Positions 27,701-35,722 of a DNA stretch of 36,316 nt are shown one piece after another. The notes beneath the pieces are model-generated. The model saw nothing but the letters and a program-made list of their open reading frames with translations, was not told where the DNA came from and searched no databases. Source of the DNA: Isotricha intestinalis (taxonomy: Eukaryota; Ciliophora; Litostomatea; Vestibuliferida; Isotrichidae). The stretch spans positions 1 through 36,316 of the forward strand of contig JAJJLU010000500.1 in the NCBI GenBank assembly GCA_023807065.1. The letters run 5' to 3'. The first letter of the stretch is position 1. Each line of letters begins with the position of its first letter. A program made the position numbers and the translations under genes.

Positions 27701-29123
27701 ACAAATGGAAACAAATTTACTAAATTTTCATTTAATAGAAGAAGAAAAAACAATTTTAGATCATTTAAGTGATACAAATGAAGAAAAAAACGAACAAATA
27801 AAAAAAGAAGCAAATTTAAAAATAAAAGTTTTAAAAGAAACAACAGATAAAATAAAAGATATAGATTTAAGGGTAAATGAAATAGAAGATAATATTAAAA
27901 GCAAAAATTCAGAAACAGTGATTTCAAAATCTTCAATGCCAATTATAAAACATGGAACAATAGAAAAAAAAAGTGATAAAGGAATAAGTTGGGTTCCACG
28001 TTTTGTCATAACTACAAAAACAAGATTTTTTTATTGGTATACATCAAAAGATTATGAATTTAATAAACAATATTTAGGTATGTTTGAATTAAAACATATT
28101 TATGATATTAAAGTTTTAAGAGATTTTGAATTTTCAGATAAAAAAAATTTACTTCAAATTAAAGTTTCTGCTTATTATAAAAAGGATCAATTAAAAGGAG
28201 AAAGAGATTATATTTTTTCAATTAATGATAAAGATGAATTAAATACTTGGGTTATTGTTTTAAATTTTTTAAGGGCTAAAGCTATTTATGATGAATTTAG
28301 ATTTAATTTTGGCAATATATATTTCCCTTTTATACATGAAAAAAAAGTAAATAATTGGAGAAAAATAAAAAGAAATTTTCATTTGAAATTAAGTAATAAT
28401 AATAATGAAATTTATATGGTCCCAACATTTTATGGTTTTTCTAAAAAAAAAAGTGAAAAGAAAAGCTCTATATTAGGATTAAATACTACATTAATTATTG
28501 AAAAAAAAGAAGAAACTGAAAATGAATTAATTGTTAAATTAAAAGAAAGAGTCGAAGTCCTATCAAACTTAACTTTTGGTTATTTTTTCGGAATTATTCA
28601 AAATAGAATTTATAATTTTGAATCTGATCTCCCTGATAATATATTTAATGAACCAAATCATTTAAAAAAATATAAGAATAATCCTTATTTTAAAAAACTT
28701 AAAGAAGAAAATGAAAATAAATTGAATATAACTAATAGTAGTATTAATCTTTCACATCAAAATACCTTTAATATAAATGAAAATAAAAAGCCCACAGAAG
28801 AAAAACAATTAAGATCTTTATTAAAGAATAATAAATCAAAAAATAGATTATCAATTGATGAAATTAATAAAGATAATGATAAAAACAGCGTTGAAGAAGA
28901 AGAAGAAAATATTACTAATCGTTCTCATTCAAGAAGCATTAAAAGCTATTCTAATAATAATGAATTAAATATGAATTCCAATGGTATCCAAATTATAAGC
29001 ACAAATTCAAAAAAACAAAATGGAACAGATATGGATGCTAAAGATAAATTACAAAATTTACAAATAAATCTCAAAGATGATATACTTGAAGAACAAATAA
29101 AATTATTAATCTCCAAAAAATAA
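24756..29123 (+). CDS. Soluble-type adenylyl cyclase (ADCY10-like) with AAA-type ATPase and PH-like domain
   Basis: The protein has 1455 residues and makes cAMP from ATP. The first class III cyclase domain (about 40-230) has metal-binding Asp48 in FADISGFTK and Asp98 in KFAGDALLVIW, with Lys94. The second (about 283-470) has Asn411 and Arg415 in EIVNLSAR, the catalytic pair supplied by C2, and Ser404 where soluble cyclases carry the adenine-contacting Thr. A P-loop, GILGSGKS at 539-546, and a Walker B-like LPLILIIEDTH near 716-726 mark the NACHT/AAA-type ATPase region. At about 1064-1185 comes a PH-like domain (KHGTIEKKS ... FVITTKTRFFYWY ... LNTWVIVLNFL), not part of the soluble cyclases I know. 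The Asn/Lys-rich tail is disordered. No membrane helix is seen. Both catalytic halves look intact. Bicarbonate control cannot be judged by eye. Confidence 0.9.
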   Translation: MQGINVGQKSLLGYLPAILIQNILNNKIKKNSKPPISIDMTTVSLFADISGFTKLSEAFSKKGRTGSEFLAFCLNRYMELLINIISKNGGDIFKFAGDALLVIWPQEKNGDMITPCRRALQCALQIISKLDKLEMSKGRILSVKIGLGFGTCKVLLVGGKFDRFECLVVGEAMRQACTSECHCKGGGETVVSEDVYKKICKYYNFVEAEPDTEHGPGDGLKYYKFIKEKTGDKIQIRADAFLMRTQFKGEVLKHKYSELKKFVPAAIAIYLDIEKEVWSKESRLLTIMFLNLTIDLTHTKSEEGLQYIQNIIKVVQSCIYRTRGSLNKFLMDDKGSVLLIAWGLPPISAHDDPLRAVLTGINIINELKNLKCDKWDICGAKIGITTGCCFSGVCGNIGNRREYSLLGEIVNLSARYMQQAMKMCSEQNKKYQLVLCENTKNLIQDQISCRWVAKGMCKGFTNEFNFYEPIESDDDIYRVESLIKTRRDNPIFDKNGKLVKSSIKQSIFIVGRDDEINKVIDLFNLVINKNESKFIVINGILGSGKSLFLRRILYEVFEKHKTIAEQLSSANKKNNYPFIFITSQLPTSLTTSFNGCVEFLKKIYPRLNFNNEKNKNIKFLDFELKTNEFGENLIKNNFFHLITFIDEILEINILSEHFNISKEIKNQLIDKHIIQFDQNNYDPYFQKRNFKGFTQDLVNFFTWMVKEYCEKCLKKLPLILIIEDTHLVDTNTIQLINNLHSIPKTFIACTFQTSLNPFETQYPPFFDSDEEFEFRGLSNYDDIIELIQNFCEKNKQITFRSIKQDTLRVILERSFKNNPLFILEIIESLLDQEQIYINENKVLVSSPIFIKYNEILDWSKLNIPFLLEKIVGNIIDSLKCTEIIILKHASVIGTIFDVDKLNKLNILNNITLDELIQIIYNFSQKGVMEILYDLEPKKLVAKFSIPFLKEILYKRMLVETKNEIHLKVARLMESSKFNYLPKQMETNLLNFHLIEEEKTILDHLSDTNEEKNEQIKKEANLKIKVLKETTDKIKDIDLRVNEIEDNIKSKNSETVISKSSMPIIKHGTIEKKSDKGISWVPRFVITTKTRFFYWYTSKDYEFNKQYLGMFELKHIYDIKVLRDFEFSDKKNLLQIKVSAYYKKDQLKGERDYIFSINDKDELNTWVIVLNFLRAKAIYDEFRFNFGNIYFPFIHEKKVNNWRKIKRNFHLKLSNNNNEIYMVPTFYGFSKKKSEKKSSILGLNTTLIIEKKEETENELIVKLKERVEVLSNLTFGYFFGIIQNRIYNFESDLPDNIFNEPNHLKKYKNNPYFKKLKEENENKLNITNSSINLSHQNTFNINENKKPTEEKQLRSLLKNNKSKNRLSIDEINKDNDKNSVEEEEENITNRSHSRSIKSYSNNNELNMNSNGIQIISTNSKKQNGTDMDAKDKLQNLQINLKDDILEEQIKLLISKK

Positions 29124-29453
29124 TTTAAAAAATAAAACTTAAAATAAATTATACTTATAAATAATTCTAATAAATTTTTCATAAAAATTCTTTCCAAATA
29201 AATAAAAAAAGAAAAAAATTAAAAAGGATATATTAATTATTTTCAGAAATTTTATATATTTTTATCTTTATATTTCTATTTTTATTTTAATAATTAATTA
29301 AAAAGAATTCATTTATCAATTACAATTATGTTCTATTATTAATTTTAATATTATTTTTTTGGATTTGTATTTTTATCCACAGAATTATTTATGTTATTGC
29401 TTAAATTATAATTTTAATTATTTAAATTTTTTCTTGTTTTTTATTAAAGGTAA
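29124..29453. other. AT-rich spacer, nothing recognised
   Basis: This 330-base spacer lies between the cyclase stop and the PP2C start. Splice-like strings occur (for example CCACAG near 29379-29384), but no upstream exon with coding character can be supported. No RNA gene or repeat is visible. Confidence 0.4.
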
Positions 29454-30959
29454 ATGTCCTTTGAAATATTTGGGTTTAATTCTGGGTATTTTGGTCATTC
29501 TGCTCAAAACAAAAGAAAAGGAGTTTTGAATAATATTATAAATGATTCTAAAAAAAAGGACAATTCATCTCAATTAAATAATATAGGAAAAATAGCAATG
29601 ACCAAAACTAATTTAAATTTTATAAATTCATTTCAATATAAATATAATAAAAATTACAAAGAAAATATTAAACCATCGTCATTATTTCAAGACTCAAAGA
29701 ATAATAATAAGACAGATGTAATAAAAAAAAATATTTTAAATATGAATTATAATCCAATAGTAACAAAAAGTAATGAAATGAAAAATAAAACTTTTGCAAA
29801 TGATTTTTTATTATCAAATGTGAAAGTTTCAAATAGTAATGATTTAGATTATATGAAAAATAGAGAAAAAATAAAAAAATTGCCAAATCCAAAAACAAAA
29901 ATATCTAAACCAAATTTTCCTCCAATAAATTCTTTAAATAATCAACAAATATCTTTATCAAATTACATAAACAACATTAATCAAGTAAAACAAAAATTCA
30001 TTCCTTATAGTTCACAATCCCAAGAAAAAAAAATTTCATTTAAAAATAATACAAGTTCAAATTTTACATTTAAAAAAACTCATCAAACATTAAACTCAGA
30101 CTCAAAAAAATATTTTAAAAAAATATATTCATTAAAAAAATATTCTTCTTTCTCATTAACAGGATCAAATAATAGTATAATTCCAAAAAAAAATCAAGAT
30201 TCATATATAATAAGAGAAGAAAGAATAAATAATTCAATAGAATATATATTTGGAGTATTTGATGGTCATGGAATAGATGGTCATTTCGTTTCTCAATCAA
30301 TAAAGCAATATTTTCAAAATGAAAAAATAATAAATTTATCATCGAAAGAAAAATTATTATTAACATTTCAAAATTTATCAAATTATATTCAGACTCAATC
30401 AAATTTTGATACATTATCAAGTGGAAGTACATGTACAATAATTCATATATCAGATAATAAAATTATCATTGGAAATACAGGAGATTCACGTTCAATATTA
30501 ATAACAAAAGATAATAAAATTATATTATTATCTAATGACCATAAACCAAATAATATAGAAGAAAGAAAAAGAATTGAAGAAAAAAATGGAAGAGTTTCTC
30601 AAACTTTTGGAATGGGACCTTTTAGAGTTTTTTTAAAAAATGAAAATTTTCCTGGTTTAGCTATGAGTAGGTCAATTGGAGATAAAATTGCTCATTCTGT
30701 AGGAGTTAGTGATATTCCTGAAATTTTAGAATTTGATTTAGATATTATTAAACCTAAAGCTTTTATTGTTGCTTCAGATGGAATTTGGGAATTTTTAAGT
30801 AATGAAGATGTTAAAAATCATATTTTAAATTATATTAAGTTTAATGAATGTGAATTATGTACTCAGGATTTATGCTTTTTTGCAAGGAAAATTTGGGAAA
30901 AAAGTGGTTATGCTATTGATGATATTACTGCTATTATTGGTTTTTTTGAAGAAATATAA
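29454..30959 (+). CDS. PP2C-family (PPM) serine/threonine phosphatase
   Basis: This 501-residue protein has an Asn/Lys/Ser-rich N-terminal half (1 to about 230) and a C-terminal PP2C domain. Metal-site motifs are in order: NQDSY with Asp249, VFDGHGIDGH with Asp270, TGDSR with Asp344 and ASDGIWEF with Asp442. The last is DDIT at 489-492, where most of the family has DNxT. SGSTCTI and AMSRSIGD are also present. PP2C enzymes need manganese or magnesium and reverse kinase signalling, often in stress or calcium pathways. All Asp ligands appear present, so it should be active. It follows the cyclase by 330 bases on the same strand, but a functional link is only a guess. The ATG used is the first in frame after an AT-rich spacer. 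Confidence 0.92.
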   Translation: MSFEIFGFNSGYFGHSAQNKRKGVLNNIINDSKKKDNSSQLNNIGKIAMTKTNLNFINSFQYKYNKNYKENIKPSSLFQDSKNNNKTDVIKKNILNMNYNPIVTKSNEMKNKTFANDFLLSNVKVSNSNDLDYMKNREKIKKLPNPKTKISKPNFPPINSLNNQQISLSNYINNINQVKQKFIPYSSQSQEKKISFKNNTSSNFTFKKTHQTLNSDSKKYFKKIYSLKKYSSFSLTGSNNSIIPKKNQDSYIIREERINNSIEYIFGVFDGHGIDGHFVSQSIKQYFQNEKIINLSSKEKLLLTFQNLSNYIQTQSNFDTLSSGSTCTIIHISDNKIIIGNTGDSRSILITKDNKIILLSNDHKPNNIEERKRIEEKNGRVSQTFGMGPFRVFLKNENFPGLAMSRSIGDKIAHSVGVSDIPEILEFDLDIIKPKAFIVASDGIWEFLSNEDVKNHILNYIKFNECELCTQDLCFFARKIWEKSGYAIDDITAIIGFFEEI

Positions 30960-31128
30960 TATCACTTTTTTCATATTTTCATGATATTTTATTTTAATTT
31001 CCTTTATTTTTTCTTTTGAGTATTAATTGTATATTAGATTAAATATTTAAAAATTTAATATATTATAATTCAATACTCATAATTAATTAATTATGATATT
31101 TTTCAAAAGAAATTAAAATTATAAATAA

Positions 31129-32274
31129 ATGAATATCTCTGATGAAGAGATATCACCTAATGAATATCACAACCGTAAAATTTTATATGAATATTATTTT
31201 GAAATTTTAGAAGAAATAAAAGGAGTTAAAAAAGTTATAGAACCAAATGAATTTAAAGAAATTTTATTCTCAACAACAATAGAAACAATTTTTCATTATA
31301 TTAAAGAATCAATTCCTATTTTAATAAATAAAAAAATTTTAGAGTTTCAAAATCTTAACAAAGTAACTTCAAACAATCTAAATTCAAAAAATGAATATGT
31401 CAAAGAATATCAACTTCTTAAATATGAAAATCAAATTAAATTCCATATAAAAAATTTTTTCCAACTTCAAGTGGAAAAAGAGTCTTTAACAAATAAAATT
31501 AAAATGTTAATGAAAATAGAAAATGAATATCAAGAAATGAAGGAAAAATTCAAATATAATAATGGCCATTTTTTAGATAATGATAGAAAAGAAAATGAAA
31601 TAGAAATATTAAGAAGAGAAAATTCAAATGTTAAAAAAGCATTGATGAAAATAGAAGAAGAAAATGAAAACTTAAAATCTCAAATTTTTAATGAAAAAAA
31701 AATTGTTAAAGAACAAAAAGAAAAAATTAATTCTTTAACCAAAAAAATTGAAGAATTAGAAAAGAAATTTAAAGACTCAAATAGTAATTCTAGTATTAAT
31801 ATTAATATAAATAATAATGGAAAATCAATATCTAAATGGATTTTTAAAAGAAATGTCCAATTAAAAATAAATAATACACGTATAAATAATGAATTAAGAA
31901 CTCTTTCTTCAAGAAAAAAAATATTGATAAAAAAAGGAAAAAAGAGAAAAATTAGTTCATTAGAAAATACTTTTTCTTTTTCATTTAATAATAAATTTAA
32001 TAGAGTTTCAAGTGAAAAATCATTTTCTCCTAAATCTCCTAATTATAATAAATATTATTATAAAACCAATTCAATAAATAAGAAAATAGAAGAAACAAGG
32101 AAAAAACAAATTGTATCTACATATTTTAAAAATAAAAAATCAAAGTTTGATTTGTCAAAAATTTCTAAATTAATTAAAGAATCAAAACATTCAAAAAAAT
32201 TACATCGTTCAATTTTTTCAACAAATTCAAAAATGTTAGACTATAAAACTGATAAAAATATTACTCATTCTTGA
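31129..32274 (+). CDS. Coiled-coil protein of unknown function
   Basis: The protein has 381 residues. Residues 1-70 are a compact acidic and aromatic segment with regular hydrophobics, perhaps a small folded domain. A coiled coil covers about 115-225, with many E, K, L and N in heptad-like spacing. An Asn-rich linker (about 216-235) leads to a basic C-terminal third with repeated Lys, Ser and Arg. No family was recognised, and no signal peptide, membrane segment or catalytic motif is visible. It starts 169 bases after the PP2C stop on the same strand and ends with TGA. A structural or scaffolding role would fit but is not shown. Confidence 0.75.
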   Translation: MNISDEEISPNEYHNRKILYEYYFEILEEIKGVKKVIEPNEFKEILFSTTIETIFHYIKESIPILINKKILEFQNLNKVTSNNLNSKNEYVKEYQLLKYENQIKFHIKNFFQLQVEKESLTNKIKMLMKIENEYQEMKEKFKYNNGHFLDNDRKENEIEILRRENSNVKKALMKIEEENENLKSQIFNEKKIVKEQKEKINSLTKKIEELEKKFKDSNSNSSINININNNGKSISKWIFKRNVQLKINNTRINNELRTLSSRKKILIKKGKKRKISSLENTFSFSFNNKFNRVSSEKSFSPKSPNYNKYYYKTNSINKKIEETRKKQIVSTYFKNKKSKFDLSKISKLIKESKHSKKLHRSIFSTNSKMLDYKTDKNITHS

Positions 32275-32349
32275 CCAATTTTTCATAAATTTTTATTAGT
32301 TTTTTAAATAAGTTATAATCATTTTATATATATATGGGTGATTGAAAAT

Positions 32350-32704
32350 GAATTAAGTATTATTAATAAAATTAATACAAATTTCAAAAAGAAAAGTATA
32401 TTATTTTATGGCGTAATATTTATATATCAATAAATAATTCATAGTATAATTAAGTATATAAGACAAATGAATATGAACATTGAAGATATTTTATTTATGA
32501 AAGAAAATAAAATTAAATAAAAGGAAATAGATGAAAAATTTAAATAAAAAGAAATTAATTCTATTTTTTCAAATAAAACCAAAAAAAATTTCAAAAATAA
32601 AAAAAAATCTTTTTATAATTGATTTAAAAAAGAAAAATAAATAAACAGAACTCTCAAATTAAAACCTTTAAAAAAAACAAATAAAATAAAAATAAAAAAA
32701 GTAA
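32350..32704 (+). other. Spacer with weak coding-like fragment
   Basis: An ATG at 32467 opens a frame rich in Glu, Lys and Ile that is broken by TAA after 17 codons. It then continues with coding-like character (KEIDEKFK, a second TAA, KEINSIF). It could be the 5' part of the broken VOC-family gene that follows, or a separate relic, or chance in A-rich DNA. No intact gene is present. Confidence 0.2.
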
Positions 32705-33088
32705 AAGAATATATCTGATTTTTATTCAGGATTAAATCACATAAGAGTAACACGTTAGATTATAATAAATCAATAGCAATTTTATGAAAATCTTGGGTTT
32801 AAAAAATTCCTTACAAAAGTAAATTCTAAGGGACAAAAAGTTACTTTTATGAAATGTGGAAATTTATGATAAAGAAGGTGCTACAATGGAAGTTGGTGCT
32901 CTTTATTATATACCTATTGATGTTCATAATATTGATTCATTACATAAAATTATTAAAGTTAAAGGATTTAAATTTATTCAAGATAAAGTTTCTTCTCTTT
33001 CATATTGGGAAAAATTATTAAATATTTCTTTATTGAAGGTCCTAATTAGGAAACAATTAAATTCTCCCAAAGATTAAAATAAATTTGA
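32705..33088 (+). pseudogene. Broken glyoxalase/VOC-superfamily gene
   Basis: Pieces of a vicinal-oxygen-chelate domain are recognisable in order but in different frames. DFYSGLNHIRVT (to 32752) is followed by FYENLGFKKF, then KGQKVTFMKC (to about 32857). After a frame change come EIYDKEGATMEVG, IPIDVHNIDSLHK and FIQDKVSSLSYWE (to about 33011). After another frame change comes KIIKYFFIEGPN, a TAG, then ETIKFSQRLK. The strands H-I-R-V-T and FFIEGPN, and the His in DVH, are typical of the family. At least two frame changes and one in-frame stop are needed, plus a TAG-bearing stretch at 32753-32779. The open part from 32856 begins with GTG, not ATG. The second frame change sits in a run of five A, so an assembly error is possible, though neighbouring long genes are intact. 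Confidence 0.65.
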
Positions 33089-33213
33089 TATTCTTTTATA
33101 TATTTAAGAGTTAAAGGGTTTTATAATTTTTTTCGACAAAAATCTCGTTTATTGTATTATAGAAATTTTAACAAATAATTAAATAAAAAAAAATAAAATA
33201 AATTACTTTTTCA

Positions 33214-34299
33214 ATGAAAACCGAAAAAACAGAAAGTGAAAATCCCCAAAATGAGGATAAAAAAACTGAAAACGCAGGAAGTGAAAATCCAAAAAGTGAA
33301 GATAAGAAAACAGAAAAAGAAGATGTAGAAAATGAGAATAAAAAATCAGATAATGATAAAAAAGAATCAGAAGATGAGAAAGAAATTGAGAATCAAGATG
33401 AAAAATCTCAAAATGATAAAACAGAAAAATCAGAAGTTTTTTCTCAAAAATCAATGAAATCAAAAAACGAAAGAATAGTAATAGATGCATCAGAAGAGAA
33501 TAAAAGAAAAGCTTCTTTATTAATGACAGAAGTCTCTCAAGCAATAGATGCAAAAGATTTATATTCATATCATGACTTAATAGTTCCAGGAGGAAAAAAT
33601 GCACATTTATGTTTTTTAAATGATCCAAATGCCAAAAATTTAAGAGTAACAGAAGTAGCTGATCATTATCATTTTTATGAACCAATCCCAGTTATTGTTT
33701 TAATTGGAGCTAACACAAATCAAAAAATAAAATTATTTGCAGGTATTTCAAGAGCTGCTTTAAATTGTAGAGCTATAATAATTGATAGTGGAGTAGAAAG
33801 TGGTATTGAAAAATTTTGTTTGAGGAAAAATATAGATTTAATTGGTATTGCTCCTGAAAGTCAAATTGATTATCCAAAAGCTGATAATAATGAATTTAGT
33901 GAAAGTTTATTAACTAATGGTCATAGTTATTTTATTTTATTAAGAGGAGATAAAATTAAATGGGGTGATGAAGCTAAATTTAAAATTAGTTTAGCTGATA
34001 GATTATCTAATGGGAGAAAAAATGCTTTTCCTTATAAAGCTAAAGTTGTTGGTATTATATGCGGTAATTTACCTAATTCTATTAATGAATGTAAATTGTT
34101 TATGGAAAAACAATGGCCTTTAATTTTAATGGAAAATTCAGATTTTTCTAAAAAAATTAAAGATGCTAAAGATTCTGAAGAAGAAAATAATGATGATGAT
34201 TATTCTTTAATTGGAAAATATCAAAAATTAATGGAAATTGATGATGATAGTGAAAATTTAGCAGCTAGTATTCATATTGCTTTGACTTTATCTTTTTAA
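33214..34299 (+). CDS. Stand-alone SLOG/LSDAT-domain protein (TRPM N-terminal-like)
   Basis: The protein has 361 residues. Residues 1-83 are a highly charged, Glu/Lys/Asp/Asn-rich, probably disordered region with imperfect repeats around SEN-P and EDKKTE. The folded part, about 125-320, resembles the SLOG (LSDAT) Rossmann-like domain at the N-terminus of TRPM channels. Visible landmarks are PVIVLIGANT near 159, IIIDSGVESGI near 190, the LTNGHSYFILLRGDKIKWGD block near 233-252, and VVGIICGNLPNSI followed by WPLILMENSDF near 279-312. SLOG domains bind nucleotide-like ligands such as ADP-ribose in some TRPM channels. No transmembrane helices follow, so this is not a channel. Its ligand and partners are unknown. 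The ATG lies after an A-rich leader; the stop is TAA. Confidence 0.6.
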   Translation: MKTEKTESENPQNEDKKTENAGSENPKSEDKKTEKEDVENENKKSDNDKKESEDEKEIENQDEKSQNDKTEKSEVFSQKSMKSKNERIVIDASEENKRKASLLMTEVSQAIDAKDLYSYHDLIVPGGKNAHLCFLNDPNAKNLRVTEVADHYHFYEPIPVIVLIGANTNQKIKLFAGISRAALNCRAIIIDSGVESGIEKFCLRKNIDLIGIAPESQIDYPKADNNEFSESLLTNGHSYFILLRGDKIKWGDEAKFKISLADRLSNGRKNAFPYKAKVVGIICGNLPNSINECKLFMEKQWPLILMENSDFSKKIKDAKDSEEENNDDDYSLIGKYQKLMEIDDDSENLAASIHIALTLSF

Positions 34300-34957
34300 T
34301 CTTTTTTTAGTTTTTGAATTATATTATTTTCTTTTAAATAATTTTTTATATATTTTTGGTTTATTGTTATGGTTGTTTTTTGAATTTATTTTTCTAAATA
34401 TAAAATTGCTGATTTAATTGAAGTATATAAATTCTTCCATAAATAATATAAAAAGTTTTTTATCCATACCTCTTATTCTAGTTTCCAATCTATTAAAAAT
34501 AATTATTTTTTCCATTTTTCTATTATTTTTTAGAACTATTTAACAGTCTTTCAGATTTGATTAATCTTTTAATTATGCTAATTTTGAGGAACTCTAGAAT
34601 AATTTTTTAGTTAATTATTATTCAATAATATTTATTTTATTCAAATTCTGATTAAAATTCACTAATTGTAACATAAATCATATTATTATAAATTTGAGTT
34701 ATACCTTCCTTTTTATTGAATTTTTTTATTATATAATATTTGAATTAAATTTGAAAATTATTCTCTTCTGGATTTGTTAAGTTTTAAAATATAAAAAAGG
34801 TTTTGTATTTTTAGATTTTTTTGATTAATTTAAATTTTTTTTTCTACTTATTTTTCCTTATTGTGTGTTTTTCTTTGATTTTGAATAATTTTTTGTTTTC
34901 ATTGTTCAAATTAATTTATTATATTTTTTAAATAAATTGATTTCTTTAAATAATAAA
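34300..34957. other. T-rich spacer, nothing supported
   Basis: This interval of about 660 bases is strongly T-rich on the plus strand. A long minus-strand frame free of TGA can be drawn if TAA and TAG are ignored. Its translation has very few Gly, Ala, Glu and Asp residues, as expected for noncoding AT-rich DNA. No RNA gene or repeat is visible. Confidence 0.45.
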
Positions 34958-35722
34958 ATGAAAGATAGAAATAATAATGATAAATTATATAATTATTTAA
35001 ATAATAAAAGGGTTAGAGAATGTTCATTTTCTTCTCTTGGATGTAAAAATAATTTAAATTTATTTACAGAAGAAGATGTTTTTAATCATAATTTTGAACA
35101 TTTAAACGAACATATGAGCTTAATAGTGAGGAGAATGAATGAAATGCTCAATGAACATAAAGAAATTAAAAAAAGGTATCATAGAATTGAAAAAATACTT
35201 TCTAATCTTCAAGCTTTTAAATCCTATTCAATTAATATAAAAAACGACAATGATAAAAACAATAAAAAGATTTATCAAAAAAAAAATGAAAACAATAATA
35301 ATAATTCAAATAATAACATTATTCCTAATCATATTAATAACAATAAGTATAATACTAATAAAAATAAGAATAATAATACACATTATTATCATAATAATAA
35401 TTATCATAATTGTAATGCTGACGACAATAATAATTATGAAAATAAATATTTAGAAGAAAATATCATTTATATTCACAGTGATGAAGATTCCATAAATAAA
35501 TCAGTTAACAACTATCCAGAAGCTATAAAAGATGAAAAGAATATAAACAAAAATAAAAGTTTTGAAGATTACAATTTCGAAAAATATTATGGAAATGAAT
35601 ATATTAAAAACGAAGAAAAACAATCAATAATTAATGATAAAGAAAAAGAAGATCAAAACAATAATTTCCCAAAATCTTCAGATTATGAAGATTCATACAG
35701 TAATAATTCTAGTGAATATTAA
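34958..35722 (+). CDS. Asn-rich protein with TRAF-type zinc-finger-like motif
   Basis: I place the start at the ATG at 34958. A longer frame opens at a TTG at 34937, which is an unlikely start here. The 254-residue product has a short motif near 22-56: Cys22, Cys29 in the string CSFSSLGCK, then His44, His48 and His52. This resembles one TRAF-type zinc finger, a fold often repeated in ciliate proteins. A coiled-coil-like helix follows (about 55-90). After it comes a long Asn-rich low-complexity region (about 95-165) encoded by AAT/AAC runs, then an acidic Ser/Glu/Tyr-rich tail. TRAF-type fingers usually bind proteins, sometimes next to RING domains, but no RING is seen. It is the last complete gene before the telomere. 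The function is unknown. Confidence 0.6.
   Translation: MKDRNNNDKLYNYLNNKRVRECSFSSLGCKNNLNLFTEEDVFNHNFEHLNEHMSLIVRRMNEMLNEHKEIKKRYHRIEKILSNLQAFKSYSINIKNDNDKNNKKIYQKKNENNNNNSNNNIIPNHINNNKYNTNKNKNNNTHYYHNNNYHNCNADDNNNYENKYLEENIIYIHSDEDSINKSVNNYPEAIKDEKNINKNKSFEDYNFEKYYGNEYIKNEEKQSIINDKEKEDQNNNFPKSSDYEDSYSNNSSEY
35290..35440 (+). repeat. Asn-codon low-complexity tract (AAT/AAC runs)
   Basis: Inside the zinc-finger-like gene, AAT and AAC codons dominate, interspersed with CAT, TAT and AAA. The encoded stretch is polyasparagine with some His, Tyr and Lys. Such tracts commonly expand by replication slippage in AT-rich protist genomes. Confidence 0.7.

Noticed and set aside
32856..33077. A 73-codon plus-strand frame as an independent small gene.
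   Set aside because: It begins with GTG, starts in the middle of a VOC domain and is preceded and followed in other frames by the missing parts of that domain, so it is a fragment of the broken gene.
33203..33685. A 160-codon minus-strand frame rich in Leu, Phe and His.
   Set aside because: It lies antisense to the charged N-terminus of the SLOG-like protein. GAA/AAA-rich coding DNA always gives Leu/Phe-rich antisense frames.
34261..34902. A long minus-strand frame from an ATG at 34902 with only one TGA, which reads smoothly if TAA/TAG are taken as Gln.
   Set aside because: It contains about fourteen TAA and one TAG. Its translation is nearly devoid of Gly, Ala, Asp and Glu, which is what AT-rich noncoding DNA gives. 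All real genes here treat TAA as a stop.
34937..34957. A seven-codon longer N-terminus for the zinc-finger-like protein.
   Set aside because: It would need a TTG start. The ATG at 34958 sits in the A-rich context seen at the other genes.
35250..35453. A 67-codon Ile-rich plus-strand frame.
   Set aside because: It is a shifted-frame reading of the AAT/AAC tract in the zinc-finger-like gene.
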